Below, piece by piece: positions 23,099 to 33,278 of a stretch of 64,000 bases of DNA. The position numbers and the translations under genes were made by a program. Positions within the stretch are counted from its first letter, which is position 1; the number at the start of each line of letters is the position of its first letter. The notes beneath the pieces are model-generated. The model searched no databases. It saw only the letters and a program-made list of their open reading frames with translations, and was not told where the DNA came from. The DNA comes from Syngnathus acus. Its lineage: Eukaryota; Chordata; Actinopteri; Syngnathiformes; Syngnathidae. Where the stretch lies: the NCBI RefSeq assembly GCF_901709675.1, contig NC_051094.1, forward strand, positions 3,995,001 to 4,059,000, written 5' to 3'.

Positions 23099-25434
23099 TC
23101 AAGTCTCCACAGCTTTTGTTTTACTAGGTTGCTCCTTTGTGTTGGCTGGACACATTTGGATCTGCTGAGGTTCTATGCTGGCCACTTTAGCTTGTCTGCC
23201 CCCTGCTGTGGAGGAGGGTGAGGAGCATTGTTTTTCATCTTGGTCTCTGAGCTGAGACATTAGAATATTGACACTCTGCACCAGAACAGAGTCCAGAACT
23301 TTCCGCTCCTCTGCACTGAAGCGGCCGAGGACGTGGCGCTCCACCGAAGTCTTTCCTGCCGGGCGCCCAATGCCCACCCTTAGCCTGGGCATCACCTGAG
23401 GGCAGGGAACAGAAAAGACGGGATGTTGTAAGGAGGTAGTTCGGAGCGGCCAGTCACAAAATCAGTACTCACGTCTGTGCGAAGGCAGTCCATGCAGGAC
23501 CGGACCCCATTGTGGCCTCTGTGGGGTGGATAGGTGGAGACAATTAGTTTTTCACACAGAGATATCATGAAATGGGTAACGTTGGTGTAGGGGGTTCATC
23601 TTATTTCTATTCGCTCAATAAAGCGACTTTTTGGCGTTTTAGAATCAATTGATTAAGCTATTTCGATTGTTGTCGGCTTTTCGGGACCAACCTGGCGCTT
23701 CCCCCGTGTTTAATGGCGACCTTTCCGAGAGGTTTGTCCAGCTCGTCGTGGACCAGCAGGATGTCCTCGGGTTGAACGCCATACTTGTTGGCTAAACAGA
23801 AAGGGAACATGTATCACTTACATCGGGGTCGATCACAGCATCTTTTTTTGTTTTTTTTTACCAGCTTTGGCCACCGCCACGCCGTTGATGTTCATCAATA
23901 CCCGGGGGCGCAGCAGCACCAGGTGATGCGCATCCGCCACCAGCACCTCACCACGCAGCTGCCTGTCGCCGCACCAACGCTCACCCAGACCCAGATGCGC
24001 GGCCAGGGCGTCCACCACCGCCATGCCCACGCTGTGCCGGGTGCCCTCCATACCCGGGTTACCCAGACCCACCACCTGAAGCGGACACAACAAAAGGACC
24101 AGACTTTTTCAGAAAAAGGTTGGAATTATTCGGAGAAAATAAGTCATGTTTTGAGAAACGAGGAAAAGTAATATTTAAAAAGTCCCAATACAAAGAAAAA
24201 CATTTTAGCAAATGGAATCAATTTTGAGGCAAGAAGGAAAAAAAATGAAAATGTTAAAAAAAAGCCATTGTCTGGGGATGAATATTAATATCGAAAAGTC
24301 ATTTTATGGGTCAAGTTTTTTTTTTTCCTTATAAAAAAAAAATTATGGGATGAGGTCTGGTTCGTTAGTCAGATTTTTTATCTGCGATGAGTTTTAACTA
24401 TGCCACTGTGCTCACAATCTTGGCTTTTCATCACATTCTGTAAAGACCCAAATGACGCAACGGGTAGGGCAAGGCATCCTTCCAGAAGCATCCGGAGCGG
24501 TCGGCTCCTGGCACCCATGCCACCCTGCCAGGGCAGGCACCGCTGTGTCCATTGTAAGTTGTTGCTGTGTGCTTCTTTGTGTACTTGTGTGTGATCAATG
24601 AACTCTTGTCACGGTAAAATGCTATTCAGCACCCAAATTTTATATTTATTCCTGTTATCCTTATTTTTTGTCCATCTAAAACTTCCACCTTTCTCAACTG
24701 ATGTCCAAGTGATGTTTTGCTCATTCGGGGCATCTCTGATGTACACTTTTAAATAGATTTTTTTTTTTTTTTTTTCTGAGAAGAGTCATGACAACAGTCT
24801 GCATATTTTGAAAGAATAATTGTCCTTTTAACTACGTATAGTATTTTGAAATTTTTGTATCAGGTCATATTACAAAAATGAAGTTATATTTTTCAGGGAA
24901 AGTATGTGCAGAAAAATCTAGTAATAAGAAAATACTGTAATTTATTATTATTTGCATAGACATTCATAATATCTAAAATGCCGCAATTAATTTTTTTTAC
25001 TTGACTCAGGACGCTTAATATCATTGAACCAGTTGCCATTACGTTGTGATTTCTTTTTGGGTCCAGAGTCCACATTGTAAACAAGGTTGTGTCGTTTATG
25101 CCGAATTAAAAATCAGCTTCTCCATTTTCAAAACACATAATCAATTGCGTTTTGTGTCGTTTGGGTGAGAAATAAACACGGGCAATCGTTTAAATGAGGC
25201 TTTTCCAGCGGAGTTTCGTTCTGACTCAATAGCTACACGAGTCAGCCGTGTTATCATATTCGTGGAGTTTTACTAACATCGTACAGTAGACAAAAGAAAT
25301 ATTCGAGGGCACATCGGCAAACTTACCATCTTTCGTCGACTATGTGTGTGAATTTGTGATTCGGAGCTCATCGCCGTCGTGACCGGCTCGTGCAGCCAGA
25401 GCCGGCTGACAATTCTCGTCAAAAAACGTTGCAT
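23099..25434 (-). CDS. ptrh1: Peptidyl-tRNA hydrolase 1 (PTH1 family), 5 exons
   Basis: Releases tRNA from peptidyl-tRNA; the vertebrate protein is mitochondrial or cytosolic. Exons on the minus strand: 25327-25434, 23862-24075, 23692-23791, 23473-23518 and 23099-23395, about 254 aa. The start ATG at 25434 gives a basic, hydroxylated N-terminus ([13 protein letters not shown]) that could act as a mitochondrial presequence; a further in-frame ATG lies upstream. Active-site motifs: VVGLGNPG (Asn42), GTRHSVGM (His50, catalytic), [19 protein letters not shown] (Asp) and GHNGVRS (Asn). The last exon adds a tail of about 60 residues, longer than in mammals and of low complexity. All junctions keep phase (AG|A and GCC|AAC splits). 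It lies tail to tail with tor2a. Confidence 0.94.
24076..25326. other. ptrh1 intron 1
   Basis: AT-rich, with poly-A/T runs and a short GC-rich patch around 24455-24545. No exon was recognised. Confidence 0.5.
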
Positions 25435-26480
25435 GGTCAGAAAGTAGCGGCGTGGTAGGCGCAAAGAGCAACAAAGGCACGTAAATATGCCAATGACCAA
25501 GTGCTTTATCATTCGGCCGATGACAAAGTGTAATAAAAGACGGCGAATGTTTGCAAAAACATAGTTTTGCTTGAAAGTGTGACAGCTTTGACTGCTAGTC
25601 TGATTAGCAACCAAGGGTTAGCATGCTATGCGTTGCTTACTAATTCTATTCAACTTTACAGCAAACTATTCGAAAAACTAAGAGAAGTTAAAATGGAGGT
25701 AGAAAAAACATTTATGACATTAGATTAGTAATGTCGAGAATCAAAACGTATTTAACAATACATTCACGAAAGGTCTCAATTGCGTTGAGTCTTCATCTTC
25801 TTCGTCCCCAGAAACGAGTTTGCTTTCCTTCCACTCGTACACAGCGACACCTGGTGTGCTGAGCCATCTGATAATCATTTGGGTACGAGACAAATTTTGC
25901 TAGTGGTACAATTAATTCATTGTTAGAATGCTTGCTGAAGATCGTTGGCTCCTTTTAGGAAATCGATGATTTTATTGTATGAACAATTTTTTTTCTTTGG
26001 CAATTATTTTGTATTGTTGTAATTTACCTCCATGCCACTAGAGGAACCCTCGTGCATTGTCATGCATTGTACTGCGAAGCATATTTACCCGCGGGAAACT
26101 TGAACACACCGGTGGTTGACAGGAAGTCACTAGTTTTCGGCTGTCTCTCGAAACTATCTGTGTTTTCGGTAAGATTTATACCTGGTTATTTTGGTTACCT
26201 TTATTGTTTCGTTGTAACCTTCTTCAACAGAACTCACAGTCTCCTTATTTTTGTACTTTCAAGTGTCTTAACACTCCATTTATCGAATTGCCTACGTAGG
26301 ATTTAGTCAGTTCAATCGGTGGAAAACGGCTTCATTTGCATTCATTTTGGATTATTGTTCGCGGCAATCGTTTGGAAATTCCGGATGTGAGGAGGGCAAA
26401 CGTTTGGGGTTGCTGAAGACTAGAGCGGCATCAGCCACAGAGGCAAGCCGAGTACCAGCATTATCACACCGGGAGAGACT
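25435..26480. other. spacer between ptrh1 and the small + strand ORF
   Basis: The two start regions point away from each other, so this about 1-kb stretch may hold both promoters. No strong core element or coding exon was recognised. Confidence 0.35.
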
Positions 26481-26485
26481 CATCA

Positions 26486-27132
26486 ATGGCGGCCAACGCT
26501 CGATTAAGGTATGGTTTCATCAGTATATTTATATTTGCTTTACTGAGACGAGTTTGTGGAACTGTGCATCTAAAAATAACTTTCATTTGTTGATACGAAG
26601 TGTCGCGGGTGATTGTATTTCTTTCTTCGTTTTGTGTTTGCGGGCTTCATTGCAAAGCCTATTTACCTTTTGTGGCAGAACGCCAACTTAAAATGACTGA
26701 ACTTGGTGAAAGTGCGGATGTTTAACCTATGACTGAAAAACGTGTGGTTAAAATTAACACCAAAGGCTTTGCTGGAAAAAAAAAAAAAAAAGCATGTTAG
26801 AAAAACAAAGAAAGTCTGAATTTGGGAAACTGAAGAATATATTGTGAAATTGATGGGCGAGAAACATTTAAATAAGGTGGAACCCAAAGGTCACGTCCTA
26901 CCATTTGCTGCAACAACAGGACGACGCTACGACTCTCCTTGTTCATATGCAAACCGCGCAACCATACAGAGAAATGCCATTTTTCATGGAGATCCTCTAC
27001 AGTTTATCAGAGCCTTTGAACACTGTGGAAGCCAAAAGAACAAAAAGGTTGCTCAAGGAGCATTTTGGAAATGAAATCAAGATCACGACTGCATATATGG
27101 AAAAGGTCAGGGACTGGAACAATTGCGATTGA
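26486..27132 (+). CDS. small unassigned ORF (about 60-70 aa), possible short gene
   Basis: An open frame from about 26920 to the stop at 27132 encodes a compact charged protein (motifs MPFFMEILYSLSEPL, TKRLLKEHFGNEI, YMEKVRDWN) with composition unlike the AT-rich spacer. I do not recognise the family. An internal ATG at 26947 gives 61 aa. About 430 bp upstream a Kozak-like ATG (26486, MAANARLR) runs into a GTATGG donor at 26508, but the only nearby AG (ending 26919) does not join it in phase. So either the real start is 26947, or the first exon is different, or this is a retrocopy remnant. Similarity to known proteins was not testable here. Confidence 0.35.
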
Positions 27133-27352
27133 GTGGCATCGGAAGTGACCTCGTGCAACCGAGAGAGGGGAAAAAAGACGGCCTTTGGAGCCTGCGAATT
27201 TGGACAAAGCAAGTGTAACGCTACGAGCTGCGATTTCATTTGTTGACGTACCACTAGAGGGAGCCCATTTAGCCTTGTGGCTTAGACACAACAACAACCA
27301 CACAGCCAGCCACATTCCTTCAAGATTTTATTTCGTCATGAAAAATCCAATT

Positions 27353-27358
27353 TTTATT
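27353..27358 (-). terminator. polyadenylation signal of natterin-like gene 1
   Basis: AATAAA on the minus strand about 25 bases after the stop, with a second one at 27327-27332. Confidence 0.55.
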
Positions 27359-27382
27359 TAAGTTTTTCTCAAGACATCAGTT

Positions 27383-29009
27383 TCAGTCTTGTGCGGCCAG
27401 GCACGGAACGGCATCGGCCACTGGTTGGCATCGCTCCACCACGGCGTTGATCTCGCCCACGCTGACGCCGTCATAGGTTCCCGTGATGGACGTCCAGTGC
27501 GTGTCTCCGTTGTGGTTGGTGCGACTCAGCCGTGCCTTAAAGGGGATGTCGGCTCTCATCTTGCGTCCGTCCATCCTGACGCCGCACCAGAAGTTGGGTG
27601 GCACCAGGAGCTCCACGCTGACTGAGTGGGTCACCGACTCTAACAGGCTGGTCCCCTCTGAGAAGGTGACCGTCTGCTCCTCGGTGAAGTCCACGTTGCC
27701 GGGCCCCAGGATGGGCACCTTGGCCTTCATGGTGGACACGGAGCCGTTGCGGGTCTCCCGGCCGGTGTCCCAGGTCTTCTCGCTAGCGCTGGTCTTATCC
27801 AGCGTCACCGTCTTGCGCACGGCGTGGCACTCCAGGTTGGTGACTTTGGCCAGCTGCAGGGTCTCGGGCGGGTGATGGAACAGCTTCATCTGGTCCACAG
27901 CGTAGTCCACGTGAGAGATGTGCTGGCTGTATACGTCGGGGTTGACCCGCAGGACCTGGTAGCGCTTGTACCAGTACTCGTCGCCCTCCCACGGAAGGAA
28001 GAAAGCCTCGTGCATGCTAACCACCTTTGCACAATCATGTTGGCAAAAATGTAATTTGTGGAGGTTTGAACAGAAGTTATACAGTTTCCTCAAGTTGTTG
28101 TATTTTGTCGTTATGAAAGCATATTGGCTGCTACAACCGGGACAAAAATGCCAAATAGATCATTACCTGATTAATTTAACATTTTAACATGCGAAAGTTC
28201 TTGTTATAATTGATGATGATTTCAGATTCGATCATGGAAAGTTTTGCTTGCCACTTGAAATGTTTTGCGTCATAATGCATTGTCACATTTTTCTTTTTTT
28301 ATGAGGGAAAAAAAAGCTATGAATCGTCCTACAAGATTTTTTTTTCCCCGGGCGAATCAGATTTTCGCAAGCGCTCTGTGCCCACCTTGCCGAGCCCGTA
28401 CTTGTTCTTGCCCACAAAGATGTCGACGTCTCTGCACGTCCTGACGGCGTGTGATGGAACCGAGCCGTACGAGTCCTCGGTCCACTCCAGGAATTCGAAG
28501 CGGTCCACGTTGACCAGCACGTCGAAGGCGGTCGACGCGTACTCCTTCGCGGCGTATGGGTAGTGGCAGGCGTCGCGCGTGAAGAAGCCCGCCTCGCAGT
28601 TCACCTTGCACACGTAGTCGGTTCGCTCCGCGTAGCCGTTGAAGATGGCCACGGCCCCGTCGGGGAGGGAGCCGTTCCAAGGGACCCACCTGAGGTTGGC
28701 GTGCTCGCCGAAGTCAGCCGAGGAGGAGGAGGAGATCGGGTCGCGTGGGGCAGGGTCACGGGCCGCTTCCAAGGGTGGGACCACCTCCCCCAGGGCCACG
28801 TTCAACCATGCTTCTTCTCTCACATAGACACACAAAAAGACACGTGAGCAACTGCACAAATTCCGAGCATCGTCCTTACATTTTTAAAAAACTTTTTCCC
28901 CGGTTAAATTAAGAATACAAGATACACGGGACTTACGGGGATCTGACTGCAGCGTCGGGCTGCACAGCTCCAGCAGAAGCACCGACAGCACAGCAGCAAG
29001 ACACCTCAT
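27383..29009 (-). CDS. natterin-like protein 1 (DM9-type N-terminus plus aerolysin-like pore-forming domain)
   Basis: Secreted aerolysin-fold protein of the fish natterin family, named from toadfish venom; most fish homologs are thought to act in defence. Exons on the minus strand: 28937-29009 (signal peptide), 28386-28816 and 27383-28024, giving 381 aa. The first exon ends in phase 1. A variable acidic/Pro-rich linker precedes the DM9-like region (WVPWNGSLPDGAVAIFNGY, YVCKVNCEAGF, FVGKNKYGLGK). The third exon holds the aerolysin-like part (AFFLPWEGDEYWYKRYQVL, HPPETL, SVELLVPPN, ITGTYDGVSVGEI). Odd: a 361-bp intron splits the K and V of GLGKV, absent in the other three copies, with a similar AAGGTGG/AAAGGTGG at its two ends. 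The C-terminus is a few residues longer than in the others. Closest by eye to gene 2. Confidence 0.9.
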
Positions 29010-30521
29010 CTGCAAAAATGCTCAATTTGTCAGATGAGGTAATTTAAAAAAAAAAAAGCAACATGTTCTAATGAAAAAAAAACCTCATAACTCAACTCAA
29101 ACTCAGTTTTTTCTTTTTTTATTAAAGCTCTCGTAAAATTCTGACTTGAAAATAAACGTTTTTAGAGGTTCAAAGTGGAGTCCATGAATCTAATCTTATT
29201 CTAACCTCATTCCAATTCTGTTATATATTTTTTTCTCTGTCAGCACAGTATTTATTTTTCTCTTGAGTCTCCAGAGGGCAGCAAAGTCGAGCTTGCCCAA
29301 CGCAGGGCACTTTTTTTTTTTAAATCGCTTTTTATTTGTTTGTGGTTTTTGCAGTGGCGCTCGCTTTACCTTGTTGACGTGTCGCTCGTCGGCCGCGTTG
29401 GTCTCGACGTTTGGCGCACGCGAAAGCTGTTTTAACGCCTCCAAGGCGACCTTCAACCCCAATAAAGGAGACAAGACGCTGCCAGACCCTTCTTGCACGT
29501 TGAGGCATCAATGGTAACCTCACGCCTGTCTAAAAATCTTAACACCCTAACATTGCCTTGGAACCTTACTTTGGAACCCTCGTTTAAAATCCCAACATTC
29601 ATACTAACCCTAACAAAATCTGACATAATTTCCATTCCCCTCGCCATTGCTGCTTTTTCGGAATACTTTTTGGAGCGTGTCATTTGGGTTTGAAATACGT
29701 TTTAAGGGGGGCGAAAGACACAAGGGCCGCCTCCAAAGTGAAGATGCAATCGTAGCGTTTTGCTTACTTTGGGCCACAAGATTCACTTACGCTATCACAA
29801 CAGATAAGATTATTGTTTTAGCACAAGCGATAAGAAGTGACCTGACCCGTGCGTGACCTTGATAGCCGAGGTGATGATCGGGCTGACCTTTGTTTCAAGG
29901 TCACCAAGCACGGTCTTCACCCTGGTGCTGGCTTACGTCACACATTTGTCAGGACAAAAAAATTTAATAAAAAGACTCGTTCAAAATAATTCCGAAAATA
30001 TTGAAAGAATTAATTGAAATACTTATTTGTTATTTATATGAATCCCTTTAACGTTTTTCATGTATCATTTTAATGATTTGCATTGCATTCATTTTTTTAA
30101 TCTTTTTTTTTTCTTTTGTTTTATTATACTTGTACTACTTGTAGTATTTATATTTTATTTGTATTGTATTTATGTGTATTGGTACGATTTTAATCATTTG
30201 ATTACTTGTTATTTTGTATTGTATTGGTAATTTAAAGTCTTCATTCGATTCCTTTTATCAATATTATAATTATTATCATTCTTATTTCTTAGTTTTCTTC
30301 GTGAGCCCTTAATTTAAACAATCATCCTTGCTTGAAAGCCTCAATCTCGACTTTCAACCTTAACCCAGCTTTGATAGCCTTATCCAGCCTTAGAATCTTA
30401 AACCTTGTTTGGAATCCCTAACCATGACTTGAAAATCTAATCCTAATCCTAATTAGTAGCTCATTTAAACCTGACTTTAGAAGGCATGCGTACTCAACGA
30501 AGCAACCAATTTTGTCACATC
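29010..30521. other. spacer between natterin-like genes 1 and 2
   Basis: AT-rich. It contains degenerate TTGGAACCCT/AACCCTAAC-type repeats at about 29530-29625 and 30330-30470. No exon was recognised. Confidence 0.5.
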
Positions 30522-30527
30522 TTTATT
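30522..30527 (-). terminator. polyadenylation signal of natterin-like gene 2
   Basis: AATAAA on the minus strand about 60 bases after the stop. Confidence 0.55.
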
Positions 30528-30585
30528 GCAAACAATGAGCTGGCGTCACACGACAACACACCGTTGGTTTTGTCAACGACGTTGG

Positions 30586-32045
30586 TCACGGGCATGGCTG
30601 CGCGTCCTCCACAGGCTGGCAGCGATCCACCACGGCGCGCACCTCTCCGATCTGGACGCCGTCATAGGTGCCCGACACGGATGTCCACTGGGTGTCGCCG
30701 TTGCGGTAGGTGCGGCTGAGGCGGGCCGTGTACGGGACGTCGGCCTTCACCTTGCGGCCCTCCATTCGCACCCTGCACGAGTGGTTGGGAGGCACCGTCA
30801 GCTCCACCGATACCGAGTGGCAGATGGCCTCCACCAGGGTGGTCCCGCGGGAGAACTGCAGCGTCTTCTCGCCACTCAGCTCCAGACCGCCCGAGCCGAT
30901 AAATGGGATCTTGGCCGTAATGCTGCCAGTGATACCCAACATGGTGGCGCGGCCGATGTTCCATGTGGTCTCCTTCTCGCTGGTCTTGGAGATGCTGACC
31001 GTCTTGCTCACCGCCTGACGGGGAAATTGACCATCAGCTTTCGAGAAGTTTACAGGAAATTTCACATGTGGAATTTCTTTCTTGCGTTTTTTAGCAAATA
31101 TGAAACGTTTCATGGTGATTTGTGGGATTCAATTAAGGGGAATCAAGGGTCATTTACAGTAAAGATCTGGTAAGACCACTTGGTCAATTGGTTCATACCC
31201 ATCATTGGCCACGGAACATGTTTGAGGGATTCCCTACCTGGCACTCGTTATTGGTGACGGCGGAGATGCGCATGGTCTCGGGCGGGTACTGGAAAATGGC
31301 CACGCGGTCCAGGTCGTAGTGGACGTGGGAGATGTGCTGCGTGTACGCATCCCGGTTGACGGTCAACACTTGGTACCTCTTGTACCAGTACTCGTCGCCC
31401 TCCCACGGCAAGAAGAAGGCCTCAAACTGGGGCACCACCTTGCCCAGGCCGTACTTGTTCCTGCCCACAAAGATGCCAACGCCGAGGCATGTCCGCACCG
31501 AGTGCGGCGGCACGGATCCGTACGAGCCTTCCTTCCACTCCAGGAACTCAAAGTTGTCCCTGTTTACCAGCACGTGGAACTCGGGGGCGTAGTACTCAGC
31601 GTCCCCGTAAGGGTAGCGGCAGTAGGGCCCCAGGGCGGCGTTGTAGAAGCCCGCTTCGCACTTGTACATGCACACGTAGTCGGTACGCTCTGTGTAGCCG
31701 TTGTAGATGGCAACCGCGCCGTTGGGCAGCGAGCCGTTCCACTGCCGCCACTCCAGGTTGACGTTGTCGCCGAACAGGAAGTCGGATGGCAGGGCCTCCC
31801 GTTGCAGCAGGTCGGCGGGGGTGGCCGGAGCCGCGGGCAGGGCCGGAGCTCGGTCAGGAACGATGCCCTCTAGCTGCGGGTTGAGAAGGGATGCTGCGCG
31901 GGAAAGCAAAGGTCATGAAGAGACTCGATGGTGTGCGAGATAGCGTTTGTTCACCTTTCCTGCGTTGGGCGCTCCTCTGGATTACATCTTGTACGCCAGT
32001 ACAGGCCACGCCCATGAGCGCGCACAGCAACAACAGCACCCTCAT
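30586..32045 (-). CDS. natterin-like protein 2
   Basis: Second member of the minus-strand tandem set. Exons: 31955-32045 (signal peptide, phase 1), 31238-31893 and 30586-31014, giving 391 aa. The signal peptide is followed by a basic QRRK just before the first splice site. The DM9-like half (WRQWNGSLPNGAVAIYNGY, YVCMYKCEAGF, FVGRNKYGLGKV) runs straight into AFFLPWEGDEYWYKRYQVL with no intron there, unlike gene 1. Its extra intron (223 bp) lies after NNECQ, inside the aerolysin-like half, where genes 1, 3 and 4 are continuous. The remaining exon has ITGSITAKIPFIGSGG, SVELTVPPNHSC and VSGTYDGVQIGEV. The frame is intact. Expected to be secreted; target and activity are not known from sequence. 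Confidence 0.91.
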
Positions 32046-33240
32046 CTGGTTGTTAAACAACATAGTTAACATCTTCACACATTGTATTCAGCGCTAGATA
32101 AGTGACGATGGTAGGAGGGCAACTACACATTACCCGTGAGGTAAAACCGTGCACTAGTTGAACTAGCTACCACCCATGACTTTAAATAATTACACTCGTT
32201 AACATCTTGCTCTTCACTCGTAGTAGTATTAGCAGCAAACATGTTAACTAGTGTATGAGATATTCGCATGTGAAAAGAGATGCACTTTTCTTAGCACAGA
32301 ACATTTTGCCAGTAGGTGACAAAATATGCATAAATCGGCATTAATAACAAACATTAATAACACTGATAGGATTATTATCATTACGGTGACGATGGATTAA
32401 GGATGTCACCGGCTCTCATTGCTGAAACAGGACTCACCCTGACTGCGTGCTCCGCCCTACTGACTCCTCTTCTGTCCACGCCAGATTTTTATGGGCCACG
32501 CTTCAAGACACGCCTTCTTTAACACCGACTCAAATGTAACGCACGTCACTCACAATGCAACGCAGCCTCGTGGAAACACAACCGTATTTCACCGACACGT
32601 GATATGAAATCGACAAAAAATGCAACACGTAACGCACAAGTAACTAACCACCTGCACTGAACACGCAATGTCACTCACAACTTGATGATGTACAGGGGAT
32701 CAAGTGTTACGTAACACTTCATTTGGTACACCCTCTCCAAATCACTCGTATCACCCCAAATCTTCTCGCATCTGAGTCGGAAGGATGAATAGTTGAGCAA
32801 ATGTTCTGGCTGCTTTCATATCACGGACTTATCACAGATACCCAGGATAAGATGGAGGATCATTGACATGAAAAGACAACAAGATAATATTGTCATGGGG
32901 TCAAAGTGCAGCACCGGTCTTTCTCCTGAAGCAGCCGCTCATCATTTCTTCATCCGACTTCACAATATTCCTTTTCAATTTCTTCAGCGTTTCAAAGCAC
33001 TCTTTGGTGTGTTCCACATTTCACGTTCCTGTTTTTTTTACATTCCCCCATTTATTTATTTGTACGTACTTATTTACCTACTCACCAATTATTTACATAC
33101 ATTTGGACAGAAGAGAATAGTTTTTGTGCAAATGGTCTTAGTTTTAGTGAAGACCAAACTCTATTTGATGAGTAACGAACCATCGGATTTTGGTTGATGA
33201 AGACACAAGTCGGCCATTGGCAGATGATGTGGATGTCGGT
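32046..33240. other. spacer upstream of natterin-like gene 2
   Basis: Non-coding. The 32520-32710 part has scattered CACGTAACGCAC / CACTCACAA-type phrases. Promoter elements could not be assigned with confidence. Confidence 0.45.
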
Positions 33241-33246
33241 TTTATT
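33241..33246 (-). terminator. polyadenylation signal of natterin-like gene 3
   Basis: AATAAA on the minus strand 33 bases after the stop. Confidence 0.55.
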
Positions 33247-33278
33247 ATTCTTGTAACAAGTCAAAAGAAGTGTTCGTT

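Noticed and set aside
26486-26508. Kozak-like ATG exon (MAANARLR) joined to the ORF at 26920
   Set aside because: Exon end and acceptor are in incompatible phases, so the join was not accepted as a gene model.
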